This document shows, piece by piece, positions 24,965 through 32,641 of a stretch of 64,000 nucleotides of DNA; position 1 is the first letter of the stretch; every line of letters starts with the position of its first letter. Position numbers and translations under genes: made by a program. Source of the stretch: Alphaproteobacteria bacterium (lineage in GTDB: Bacteria > Pseudomonadota > Alphaproteobacteria > JANQMY01); assembly GCA_028289425.1 (NCBI GenBank), contig JANQPL010000001.1, forward strand, positions 124,001 through 188,000, given 5' to 3'. The notes under the pieces are model-generated. The model saw nothing but the letters and a program-made list of their open reading frames with translations, did not search any database and had not been told where the DNA came from.

Positions 24965-27124
24965 TTAGTATTTGAATCCAAGTGTCACTCCGAACGTCCG
25001 GGGCGGTAAGTACTGCGTTTCAATGGGGCTCCCCAAAACGGCACCGCCAATCTGAATCTTGCCCGCAGTCAGTTCATCGGTCGCGTTCTTCACCCAAGCG
25101 GTTACTTCCCAACGCTCATCTTCCGTCTCGAACGTCAGGCGGCCATTCAGATTGTGCTGACCTTCCTGCCGAGACTGCTCAAGATTGAACGGTCTGAAAA
25201 ATATCTCGCTCTTGTAGCTGTACTCCCCACGCAGCGTAAGGCTGCCCACATTCGGAAGAGGTATCGTGTATTGGGGCGCCACATTGACCGCCCATTCCGG
25301 CGTGGCCGTCAAACGATTACCGGACAGATCGAAAACCGCGCCACCTCTTGCAGGGTCCGGTGCGGAGTATTCGTCAAACTCCGCGTCCAAATAGGTGACC
25401 GTGGTGTTGATCAAAAAGTTCTCAACCGGCTGGGCGAGCATTTCAAACTCTATGCCATTAATTGTCGCCTCGGCCGCATTTGTCACCAGGGGAAGGAAAT
25501 TTTGTATTTGAAAGACCTGGAGGTCCGTGTAGTCCATGCGGAAGAAAGAAATATTCGAAACAAGGCGACGGTCGAAGAAGTCCGTCTTAAGGCCGATCTC
25601 ATAGTTCGTGACTTTCTCCGGACTAAAACTCTCCCCTTGAAAGCCAAACATGTTGAAACCACCTGCTTTGAAGCCACGACTGACCGTGGCGTAGGCATTG
25701 ATGTTTTCCGTGATTGCGTAGCTGACGGCACCCCGAGGCGTCGTGGAGGAGAAACTGTCATCCAGTTCCGCCGTTAGAAACAACGGACCGCCCAAGCCGC
25801 CGCCGAAGAAGTTTTCGACCACGCGTTTCTTATCGCGCCCCCACCGAATACCGAAAGTAAGGTCAAGTTTGTCGGTTGCATGCCACGTGGCGTCACCGAA
25901 CACCGCATAGGATGTGGTGTCGATCTCTCCGGTCAGGCCTGCTGCCGCCGCGGGCATCAGCGGGAACGGAATATCCACCTCCGTCGAGCCGTCCTCTCTG
26001 AAAAAGAACGCGCCCAACACCCAATCAACGCCGTTCGTATCGCCCACAAGATTGAGTTCTTGCGAAACTTGGCTCTGGAATTCCGCCGCGGGATCAAATG
26101 CAGCGCCGTCGAAATCTGAGCCGTCTATGTCGTAAACCAGAACCGAAGAAAGCTCGCGATAGGCGCTAACCGACTTCAAGGATACGGCTCCAAAATCCCA
26201 CTCAAGTGTGGCGGAAGTGCCATACATTTCGGCATCATAGTCTTTGCGAAAATCGTGATTGACCCGCCGGCCGCTGGCAATCGTTCCACCCGCAAGTTCC
26301 TGAGGTGTAGGGGTTGCCGGATCAAACCGGGAGTCAGGTGTGATTGCTCCAAATCCACCGACCCGGCGATAATCCCCACTGAGATCGATGGTGAAATTGT
26401 CCGTTGGTTCGAACAGAACACGAAGTCGAACCAGCGCCTCATCCGCATCATCATATCTTTCGCCATTGAAAAGGTTTGGCGTGTAGCCTCGGTGATCCCT
26501 TGTCTTGAAAGCGAGACGTGCCTTCACTTTGTCTGAGACAATCGGACCGCTGACAGCCCCTTCTGAGGTCACCAACCGATAGTTTCCGACACCCACGCGC
26601 GCATACGCCTCAAAATCATCCGTGGGCGAACGGGAAATAACATTGAGCGCACCGCCCGTTGCGTTTCGGCCATAGAGGGTCCCTTGGGGACCCCGCAAAA
26701 CTTCGATGCGTTCTACATCCAAAAAGGCCGCGCTTTGGTATAGCCGCCTTCCCAGATAAACACCGTCACTGTGGACCGCTACACCAGGATCAGCGGAAAT
26801 GGAGCTGGTATCATTGCCGATACCACGAACGGTAATGAGAGTCTTGTTGAAGAATTCACCAATATGTACGCTGGGTGCCAGGTATTGAATATCCCGAAAA
26901 TCCTGCACCCCATTTTGACGTAGCTCATCTCCGCTCAGGGCAGTGACGGCCATGGGTGTTTCCTTAATTGTCGACTCTCGTTTCTGAGCCGTAACGACAA
27001 TTTCGTCCATTGATGCCATGGCGGGCGCACTCATGAGTGTTGCGGCACCTGCGATACTCAAAATACTCGGCAGAGGCCCCGCCAGGCACCTCCCCAAACC
27101 AGCCATTCTCTTTTCTTTGTTCAT
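24965..27124 (-). CDS. TonB-dependent outer-membrane receptor
   Basis: A 719-residue receptor: signal peptide in the first 40 residues (cleavage probably near SAPAMAS), TonB box DEIVVTAQKRE, plug domain with TVRGIGNDTSSISADPG and RGPQGTLYGRNATGGAL, and a 22-stranded barrel ending in the aromatic FGVTLGFKY. ATG 27124 follows GAGGGGGAGAAA; the open frame runs 14 codons higher into leader DNA. Its promoter is the best-defined in the window: TTGACA and TAAATT with a perfect LacI-type palindrome between them and a TetR-type palindrome just upstream. That suggests uptake is switched on only when both the LacI and TetR signals agree, or that either signal can repress it. The ligand is unknown. Confidence 0.95.
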   Translation of the reverse strand: MNKEKRMAGLGRCLAGPLPSILSIAGAATLMSAPAMASMDEIVVTAQKRESTIKETPMAVTALSGDELRQNGVQDFRDIQYLAPSVHIGEFFNKTLITVRGIGNDTSSISADPGVAVHSDGVYLGRRLYQSAAFLDVERIEVLRGPQGTLYGRNATGGALNVISRSPTDDFEAYARVGVGNYRLVTSEGAVSGPIVSDKVKARLAFKTRDHRGYTPNLFNGERYDDADEALVRLRVLFEPTDNFTIDLSGDYRRVGGFGAITPDSRFDPATPTPQELAGGTIASGRRVNHDFRKDYDAEMYGTSATLEWDFGAVSLKSVSAYRELSSVLVYDIDGSDFDGAAFDPAAEFQSQVSQELNLVGDTNGVDWVLGAFFFREDGSTEVDIPFPLMPAAAAGLTGEIDTTSYAVFGDATWHATDKLDLTFGIRWGRDKKRVVENFFGGGLGGPLFLTAELDDSFSSTTPRGAVSYAITENINAYATVSRGFKAGGFNMFGFQGESFSPEKVTNYEIGLKTDFFDRRLVSNISFFRMDYTDLQVFQIQNFLPLVTNAAEATINGIEFEMLAQPVENFLINTTVTYLDAEFDEYSAPDPARGGAVFDLSGNRLTATPEWAVNVAPQYTIPLPNVGSLTLRGEYSYKSEIFFRPFNLEQSRQEGQHNLNGRLTFETEDERWEVTAWVKNATDELTAGKIQIGGAVLGSPIETQYLPPRTFGVTLGFKY

Positions 27125-27186
27125 TTTTCTCCCCCTCGCCTTCGTCTCGAAAGCAAAGCTCTCCAAACAAGATCGCCAATTCCGGC

Positions 27187-27215
27187 AATTTAGTATGATA
27201 ACGTTATCATGTCAA
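27187..27215 (-). promoter_or_regulatory. TonB receptor promoter with perfect LacI-type operator
   Basis: Minus strand: TTGACA (27215-27210), 17 bases, TAAATT (27192-27187). The perfect 16-base palindrome ATGATAACGTTATCAT (27195-27210) overlaps the last base of the -35 box and fills most of the spacer, a classical repression geometry. Confidence 0.85.
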
Positions 27216-27219
27216 CTTT

Positions 27220-27236
27220 TTACTGAACAGTAAGTA
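27220..27236. promoter_or_regulatory. TetR-type operator upstream of the TonB receptor promoter
   Basis: TTACTGAACAGTAAGTA shares all but the central two bases with TTACTGATCAGTAAGTA in front of the TetR gene (31722-31738). It lies five bases upstream of the receptor's -35 box, so the receptor may be in the TetR regulon as well. Confidence 0.65.
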
Positions 27237-27412
27237 CTAATGAGATTGCCTGTTGGCTGTGTGTTTTCCAGAACGCTTCGGCTCCGCAGACAGGGCTCTA
27301 TGGTCGTGGGTTGGCCTATTCGACGGTCTCAGAGCAGTTTGGTTGCGGGCCGGCCCAGCAGTGAAGATCACGCATAGCCAGGAGATCGAAAAGCCAACAC
27401 GCCGCAAAGGAA

Positions 27413-27892
27413 CTAAGCGTGGGTCTTGTGTTTGAGATCAACTGGCGCGTCCATGAACGATATTTCTCGCGTGAAGAACAGGCGCGTCGCCAAATAGATC
27501 AGCAGACCAAGGGGCCCGGCGGCATAGGTCAGCGCCAATGAAGGCCAGATCAAGACTTGATAGACGCCGTAACGCCGCGCATCTCCGACGATCCACAGAC
27601 CGACCATTAGATCGAACACCAGGTAATGGATCCACGCGGCCAAAAGTATGTGATCGTTATCAAAATTAGCCCGAATATTCTCCATCAAAGGCATAGATTC
27701 GGCCGCCGAATTTTCACCAACGCTATTGAGCCCAACGATAAACAACCAGGCGTACAGTGCACTCAAAATGCCGGGCAGAAACACGGTCTGGACAGCAATT
27801 TTGGTAACACGCCAGTTGGGCGCGAAGGCAATGAGTGCCCACGGCACGAGCATGCCATATGTCAACCACTCGAAAAGAGACTGTAGCGGCAT
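27413..27892 (-). CDS. ABA4-like (DUF4281) integral membrane protein
   Basis: A 159-residue protein with about four membrane helices and the DUF4281 pattern: an N-terminal helix with MLVPWALIAFAPNW, the centre HYLVFDLMVGLWIVGDARRYG, then AAGPLGLLIYLATRLFF. The plant relative ABA4 is needed for neoxanthin formation, and bacterial homologues have no agreed role. It is the last gene of the thiolase operon, nine bases after the enoyl-CoA hydratase, which is an unexpected partner for a membrane protein. A role in handling a hydrophobic, possibly isoprenoid, substrate at the inner membrane would fit, but that is a guess. Confidence 0.8.
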   Translation of the reverse strand: MPLQSLFEWLTYGMLVPWALIAFAPNWRVTKIAVQTVFLPGILSALYAWLFIVGLNSVGENSAAESMPLMENIRANFDNDHILLAAWIHYLVFDLMVGLWIVGDARRYGVYQVLIWPSLALTYAAGPLGLLIYLATRLFFTREISFMDAPVDLKHKTHA

Positions 27893-27901
27893 CTGATTTC
27901 C

Positions 27902-28705
27902 TTACTGATGATCGGAGTTTCGTTCAGACGACTGACCGAAAATGGGTGATCGTTTTTGCTGGAACGCGGAAACACCTTCGAGAAAATCCGACGTTTCAAA
28001 CGCTTTGCCCTGCATTTCTGCCTCAGATCGCAGGGCTTTTTCAGGGCTGGAGTGCCGCGCAAGACGGAGCTGTCGTTTGATCATGCCAATCGCTTGCCGG
28101 GGCATCTTCGACAGGGCAAGCGCGACCGCTCTAGCTTCGGCCATCAATCGATCATCTTCAACGACCTTCCAAATCAGTCCGGCCGTTCGCGCATCTTGCG
28201 CACTGACCGGTGCCGCGAGCATTGCCATGGCGGACGCAAAAGACCGCCCCGCCAATTCCTGCACGAGAAAAGAGGTTCCGGCATCCAATACGGCGGCGAT
28301 CTTGACGAAACTAAGCTGGACGCTTGCGGATCGGCTTGCGATGACAATATCACTTGCAAGCGCAATACCGACCCCCGCACCGGCCGCGACTCCATTCAGA
28401 GCACACACGGTCGGCTTTGGACCGGTGATCATTTCCGTAATGAGGGGGTTAAGCGTCTGCGCAATTACATCTTCGATCGAGCCGATCATGTTTGTGAGTT
28501 CTGCGCCGGATAAGTCAGCACCGGCGCAAAAACCCTTGCCCTTACCTGTCAAAAGGACCGCCCCGATTGTTGGATCGCTGTTGCCCTTCCTCACATGCTC
28601 GAGCAATTGTTCGACCATACCTGACGCAAGCGCATTCACTGCGTCGGGGTTGTTTAGGCAGAGCTCCAGAACACCTTCATTTCGACGCACCAATATTCGT
28701 GACAT
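27902..28705 (-). CDS. Enoyl-CoA hydratase/isomerase, PaaG-like
   Basis: A 267-residue crotonase-fold protein. GKGFCAGADLSG and LNGVAAGAGVGIALASD form the oxyanion hole. KIAAVLDAGTSFLVQELAG and AGLIWKVVEDD resemble PaaG-type isomerases, where an Asp rather than a second Glu does catalysis. It could isomerise or hydrate an enoyl-CoA during side-chain shortening. ATG 28705 gives the normal N-terminus (SRILVRRNEGVLELCLNNP); the frame is open 23 codons upstream into the SDR gene boundary. It belongs to the minus-strand operon controlled from 31670-31793. Confidence 0.9.
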   Translation of the reverse strand: MSRILVRRNEGVLELCLNNPDAVNALASGMVEQLLEHVRKGNSDPTIGAVLLTGKGKGFCAGADLSGAELTNMIGSIEDVIAQTLNPLITEMITGPKPTVCALNGVAAGAGVGIALASDIVIASRSASVQLSFVKIAAVLDAGTSFLVQELAGRSFASAMAMLAAPVSAQDARTAGLIWKVVEDDRLMAEARAVALALSKMPRQAIGMIKRQLRLARHSSPEKALRSEAEMQGKAFETSDFLEGVSAFQQKRSPIFGQSSERNSDHQ

Positions 28706-28763
28706 AAAAGCTCTTTCTGTCTGAATGTCTCCGCACGGCCGATCGAAGACCGCGACGCATGCG

Positions 28764-29582
28764 TCAGAATCCACCCGTTACTTCGATCAGTTGTCCACTT
28801 ATGTAATCGGATTCCGGTAGGCAAAAGAGAAGAACGGCCCCGGCGGCTTCATCCGGCGTCCCGCCCCGGCCCAACGGTATTGCTTGTTTCATCGCTTCGA
28901 TATTCTGCACAGGCACGCCGACGGGTATGGTGTTTCCCGTAACGTTGATCAGCTTTTTTTCGTCTGTCGCCTCGGTCAATCGCGTTTCGATCAGTCCGAA
29001 GGCGACACTGTTTACGGCGACTTTGTATCGCCCCCATTCTTTTGCCATTGTGCGGCTGAGACCAACGATGCCCGCCTTGGCCGATGCATAATTCGATTGG
29101 CCTGCATTGCCTCTTGTGCCCGCAATCGACGAGATGTTCACGACCTTGCGAATGATCTCCTCGCCGCGATTTGCTTCTTCCTTAGTCTTGATGCGAATAA
29201 TTTCCGAAGCGGCCTTAAGCAACCGCCATGGCGCCTTCAGATGCACATCGATCATGGCATCGAACTGATCCTCACTCATCTTCTGAATGACCGAATCCCA
29301 CGTGTATCCGGCATTATTGACGATGATATGCAGGTCACCGAACGCTTCCGTCGCTAAGCCCACCAAACGTTCCGGCATTTCCGGATCGGTGATGCTGCCC
29401 GCGCAGGCGACAGCCTGTCCCCCACTTGACCTAATCTCGCCCACCACGTCTTCGGTCGGGCCACCGTCAAGATCATTGACGATGACGCAAGCCCCCTCCC
29501 GCGCCAAGCGAATGGCAAGTGCCCGGCCTATTCCGCGTCCAGCGCCCGTGACAATTGCCACCCGCCGATCCAACCTTCCCAT
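28764..29582 (-). CDS. Short-chain dehydrogenase/reductase (3-hydroxyacyl-CoA type)
   Basis: A 272-residue SDR: IVTGAGRGIGRALAIRLA, NDLDGGPT (acidic residue after beta-2, favouring NAD), IIVNNAGYTWD, serine in NISSIAGTRG and YASAKAGIVGL. The domain resembles 3-oxoacyl reductases and the SDR part of MFE2-type enzymes, and between two hotdog dehydratase genes and a thiolase it very likely performs the 3-hydroxyacyl-CoA oxidation step of a beta-oxidation cycle. Start ATG 29582 has GGAGG seven bases upstream. Gaps to neighbours are 58 and 22 bp. Confidence 0.92.
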   Translation of the reverse strand: MGRLDRRVAIVTGAGRGIGRALAIRLAREGACVIVNDLDGGPTEDVVGEIRSSGGQAVACAGSITDPEMPERLVGLATEAFGDLHIIVNNAGYTWDSVIQKMSEDQFDAMIDVHLKAPWRLLKAASEIIRIKTKEEANRGEEIIRKVVNISSIAGTRGNAGQSNYASAKAGIVGLSRTMAKEWGRYKVAVNSVAFGLIETRLTEATDEKKLINVTGNTIPVGVPVQNIEAMKQAIPLGRGGTPDEAAGAVLLFCLPESDYISGQLIEVTGGF

Positions 29583-29604
29583 AATCACGCCTCCGATCGA
29601 GTCC

Positions 29605-30018
29605 TCACCAACGAACTTCCGCTTCGCCATCCAACTTGATTTCACCTAGCTTGTTGGCCGCAACAAGTTTGAGGATCGCGACTTCGCCTTTTTCATCGCG
29701 CTTCGTCTCGATTACCCTCCCTGTACAGACGACTGCCTCGCCGACATGAGTGATGGATCGGAAGCGGACTTTGAACCTTTTGAGCTGAGCTTGTGGGCGC
29801 CATCCCGTCACCAACTGGCCGAGATATGCCATGGACAGCATGCCATGTGCGAAGACATCCGGCATACCGGCCTCTTTTGCGAAATCGATATCGATATGCA
29901 TCGGGTTGTGATCCCCTGAGGCCCCCGCAAACAGGGCAAGGGTCGTTCTGGTGATCGGCTCCTTTGTTAGGCAGCCTATGACGCCATCTCCCTTGCTCAC
30001 TGAGCACCGGTCCGTCAT
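29605..30018 (-). CDS. MaoC-like (hotdog) dehydratase subunit
   Basis: A 137-residue hotdog protein with the hydratase-2 motif spread over GASGDHNPMHIDIDFAKEAG and the following FAHGMLSMAYLG; the Asp and His are the catalytic dyad of (R)-specific enoyl-CoA hydratases. It overlaps by four bases (ATGA) the gene for a second, FAS1-type hotdog protein, and the two are expected to form a heteromeric hydratase of the kind seen in steroid side-chain degradation (ChsH1-ChsH2-like or HadAB-like pairs). It would hydrate the enoyl-CoA before the SDR. Confidence 0.9.
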   Translation of the reverse strand: MTDRCSVSKGDGVIGCLTKEPITRTTLALFAGASGDHNPMHIDIDFAKEAGMPDVFAHGMLSMAYLGQLVTGWRPQAQLKRFKVRFRSITHVGEAVVCTGRVIETKRDEKGEVAILKLVAANKLGEIKLDGEAEVRW

Positions 30019-30470
30019 TGGGCATGCTCCGCCCTGCGGACAACAGTGGTGTTACGGAGTTCGACAACTTTCTCGCCGTGCTGGTTCGTCCCTGAGATCT
30101 GCAAGACGACAAACTCCAGCGCGCCACCTTTCTTTACGTAGATATCCTTGATCTCACTCTCAAAGGTTACCTGGTCTCCTGCGTAGATCTGGGAGAAATA
30201 GGTGAATTCCTGTTCGCCATGCAGAATGTCTTCGATGTTAACTCCCAACAGTCGCAGAAAACCAAATGGATCATCGCTTTGCTGATTGAGCGTAAAGGCG
30301 AATGTGGGAGGTGCCGGGATATCGGGATGACCAGCTTCAATGGCCGCCGCCCGATCATAATAGATCGGATCCGAAGCCCCTGTCGCTTTTGCGAAGAACT
30401 GCAATTGTCCACGTTCAACTTGAGAATTGTGTGACGGCAACCGACGACCGATTAATGATCTATCCAACAT
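30015..30470 (-). CDS. FAS1-like dehydratase domain protein (MaoC N-terminal partner)
   Basis: A 151-residue hotdog protein: RRLPSHNSQVERGQLQFFAKA, DPIYYDRAAAIEAGHPDIPAPPTF (without a canonical His-Asp dyad) and a C-terminal strand set (GDQVTFESEI...). This is the FAS1_DH/MaoC N-terminal type that usually serves as the non-catalytic, chain-binding half of a heterodimeric hydratase. ATG 30470 has GGGAG at a fitting distance; the frame is open a further 49 codons into the thiolase gene, which I take as chance. It overlaps the MaoC gene by four bases. Confidence 0.88.
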   Translation of the reverse strand: MLDRSLIGRRLPSHNSQVERGQLQFFAKATGASDPIYYDRAAAIEAGHPDIPAPPTFAFTLNQQSDDPFGFLRLLGVNIEDILHGEQEFTYFSQIYAGDQVTFESEIKDIYVKKGGALEFVVLQISGTNQHGEKVVELRNTTVVRRAEHAQ

Positions 30471-30490
30471 CCCAAGACTCCCCCAAACCG

Positions 30491-31669
30491 CTAGTTTTGG
30501 TAGATTGTTACGACGCAGGCACCACCCAGGCCGAGATTGTGCTGCAGGGCTGTTTTCGCGCCTTCTACCTGACGGGCACCTGCCTGATGTCGCAAGTGCC
30601 ACACAAGTTCTGTACACTGAGCCAGCCCAGTAGCGCCGAGAGGATGCCCCTTCGACAGCAGACCGCCGGAAGGATTGGTCACAACCTTGCCGCCATACGT
30701 GTTGTTACCGTCTTCGATAAAGCGCTCAGCCGTGCCTTCCTCTGTCAAGCCCAGGGCCTCATAGGCCAGCACCTCGTTTGTCGAGAAGCAGTCGTGCAAC
30801 TCCACAACATCAATATCCTCGGGATCAATTCCGCTGTTTTCGTACGCCTGCGTCGCAGCACTTTTTGCCATGTCGTATCCGACCAATTTGATCATCGATC
30901 TATCATCAAAGGTGCTTGGGAGGTCGGTTGTCATAACCTGGGACTTGATTTGTACGGTACGAGAGATGTCGCTTCTTTTGGCAAACGTGTCGCTACAAAT
31001 CACAGCGGCCGCAGCGCCGCAGGTCGGTGGACAACATTGATAGCGGGTCAACGGCCCATAGATTGTCGGCGACGCCAGCACTTCATCCAGTGTCAGTTCT
31101 TGCTGAAAAATCGCAAATGGGTTTTGTGCCGCGTGTTTGCGCGCCTTCACGGAGACTTTGGCAAATGTCTCAGGCCGTATGCCATGCTTTTCGGCATATT
31201 CATGACCAGCCCCACCAAAATATCTGGCGGCAGGAGGTTCCTGACCGTCGCCGATCAACGATTTCATCATCTCCGACTGGCGAAGCATTGGCGGCGGCCG
31301 GTCCGAAAAAACGTCACCAAGCGCGCCCGGAACCATCTGTTCGAAACCAATGGCAAGCGCGCACTCGGCGGCGCCAAACTCCACTGCTTGTCGCGCTAGA
31401 AACAGGGCCGTTGACCCGGTAGAGCAGTTATTGTTTACGTTTGTGACCGGAACGCCTGAGAGACCCAACCGATATGCAGCCGCTTGACCGCAGGTGGAAT
31501 CGCCATAAACGAACCCCGCATATACCTGATCAATAGAGGGGTACGGAACACCTGCATCGTCCAGCGCGATCTTGGCAGCCAAAGCACCCATTTCATCGTA
31601 AGAAGCACTGTCGCCGGGCTTCGTGAAGTTGATCATACCGACGCCGGCAACCACCACTGGTCTTTGCAT
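30491..31669 (-). CDS. SCP2/SCPx-type thiolase
   Basis: A 392-residue thiolase-fold enzyme retaining all catalytic elements: Cys82 in NNNCSTGSTAL, the HDCFSTNE block, NPSGGLLSKGHPLGATG and the second cysteine in LGLGGACVVT. It therefore should cleave a 3-ketoacyl-CoA to a shortened acyl-CoA and acetyl- or propionyl-CoA, as SCPx-type thiolases do for branched or sterol-like side chains. It is the first gene of a six-gene operon (thiolase, FAS1-type, MaoC, SDR, enoyl-CoA isomerase, ABA4-like) that forms a nearly complete beta-oxidation cycle; the acyl-CoA dehydrogenase would come from elsewhere. It is divergent from the TetR gene. Confidence 0.94.
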   Translation of the reverse strand: MQRPVVVAGVGMINFTKPGDSASYDEMGALAAKIALDDAGVPYPSIDQVYAGFVYGDSTCGQAAAYRLGLSGVPVTNVNNNCSTGSTALFLARQAVEFGAAECALAIGFEQMVPGALGDVFSDRPPPMLRQSEMMKSLIGDGQEPPAARYFGGAGHEYAEKHGIRPETFAKVSVKARKHAAQNPFAIFQQELTLDEVLASPTIYGPLTRYQCCPPTCGAAAAVICSDTFAKRSDISRTVQIKSQVMTTDLPSTFDDRSMIKLVGYDMAKSAATQAYENSGIDPEDIDVVELHDCFSTNEVLAYEALGLTEEGTAERFIEDGNNTYGGKVVTNPSGGLLSKGHPLGATGLAQCTELVWHLRHQAGARQVEGAKTALQHNLGLGGACVVTIYQN

Positions 31670-31720
31670 CTGGGGCCTCTTACAATTTTCCCGAAAATGG
31701 GTAATAATCGATTTTCGTAT

Positions 31721-31738
31721 CTTACTGATCAGTAAGTA
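31721..31738. promoter_or_regulatory. TetR operator between the thiolase operon and tetR
   Basis: CTTACTGATCAGTAAG (31721-31736) is a perfect 16-base palindrome in the 124-bp divergent gap. The core TTACTG-N2-CAGTAAGTA recurs at 27220-27236 beside the TonB promoter. Position and symmetry point to the TetR protein encoded 56 bp downstream. Confidence 0.78.
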
Positions 31739-31793
31739 ATAATTCTATAGGTCTTATGCGACGGCGCCGTCAAGCCTATCGGGGAAATTTTTT

Positions 31794-32405
31794 ATGGATC
31801 AAAAAGCCAGTCCGTTTCGCAAAACAAAACGCAAAGGCAACCGCGAAACAAAAAAAGTCGCGATACTGAGGGAAGCGGCGAAGGCGTTTGTGGAGCAAGG
31901 TGTTCACCAAACGTCGCTTGACGATCTGGCGGAACGGTTACAGGTGACCAAACCGGCATTGTATTATTACGTGAAGAACAAGGAAGCCGTGATCCTTGAG
32001 TGTCTGGCCATCGGTCACAAAGACGACAAAGAGAAAATTGCTGAAATTAGGAAATCGGACGCGAGTGGTTGGGAGAAGTTCAAAAACCTCTCACGCTATT
32101 ACGGCAACAACGTCATCACGGATTTCGGCCGATGCCTCGTTCTGATCGACTTGAATTCTCTAAGTAAGGACGGTCAGAGGAAACACCGCAAATCGCAGAG
32201 ATATATCTTCGAAGCCGCACGAGGTTTTTTGGAGGAAGGCATCAAGGACAAATCTGTCAAACCTTGCAATGCCACGGTCGCTACGTTGGCAATCGTTGGT
32301 GCCCTGAATTCCATCGCCCATTGGTATCGTGAAAGTGGCCCGGACAAGATCGACGCGATTGTGGAGCAGATTCTAGAATCATTTGAAAATGGCGTTACGA
32401 CGTAG
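31794..32405 (+). CDS. TetR-family transcriptional repressor
   Basis: A 203-residue TetR protein: helix-turn-helix at about residues 20-65 (ILREAAKAFVEQGVHQTSLD, LAERLQVTKPALYYYVKNKE) and an all-helical ligand domain. Relatives such as FadR/PsrA/KstR2-type TetR proteins respond to acyl-CoA or fatty-acid-like ligands. It is divergent from the thiolase operon and presumably represses it and itself through the palindrome at 31721. The extra copy of that site near 27220 puts the TonB receptor in the same circuit. The ATG at 31794 has only a weak ribosome site; no alternative is better. Confidence 0.93.
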   Translation: MDQKASPFRKTKRKGNRETKKVAILREAAKAFVEQGVHQTSLDDLAERLQVTKPALYYYVKNKEAVILECLAIGHKDDKEKIAEIRKSDASGWEKFKNLSRYYGNNVITDFGRCLVLIDLNSLSKDGQRKHRKSQRYIFEAARGFLEEGIKDKSVKPCNATVATLAIVGALNSIAHWYRESGPDKIDAIVEQILESFENGVTT

Positions 32406-32538
32406 GGGCCATAGCTTTCCAATCGTGGTTGGCCGCTTACTCAATGACAAACGACTTGCTCTTGGTTTTTCCGCAGCCGTTCCTCTGATGGATAACAGCA
32501 GAGACCAGTTCGCCGCAGACTGCCCCCACCTCCACAAT

Positions 32539-32603
32539 CAGGATAAGCCTGATGATCCGGCGCGCCAAGGTCTCGTCCGGAGAACCGACAGATTGGTTAA
32601 CGC
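32539..32603. repeat. Degenerate dispersed repeat, copy 2
   Basis: Starts CAGGATAAGCCTGA, has GCCAAGG at positions 26-32 and ends GACAGATTGGTTAACGC, matching the copy at 12685-12761 except for a 12-base length difference in the middle. It lies in the 236-bp gap between the convergent tetR and transporter genes, where I see no other feature. Confidence 0.5.
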
Positions 32604-32641
32604 CATAGAGGCCCATGCAGTGGGGTTTCTTTGCCATGGTT

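Noticed and set aside
27253-27435. 60-codon plus-strand frame between the TonB receptor and the ABA4-like gene
   Set aside because: No ribosome site, no motif, convergent overlap with the ABA4-like gene end; treated as chance.
30302-31399. Long plus-strand open frame of about 365 codons
   Set aside because: It is antisense to the SCP2 thiolase and its operon partner, has no recognisable domain and mirrors the codon bias of the real gene.
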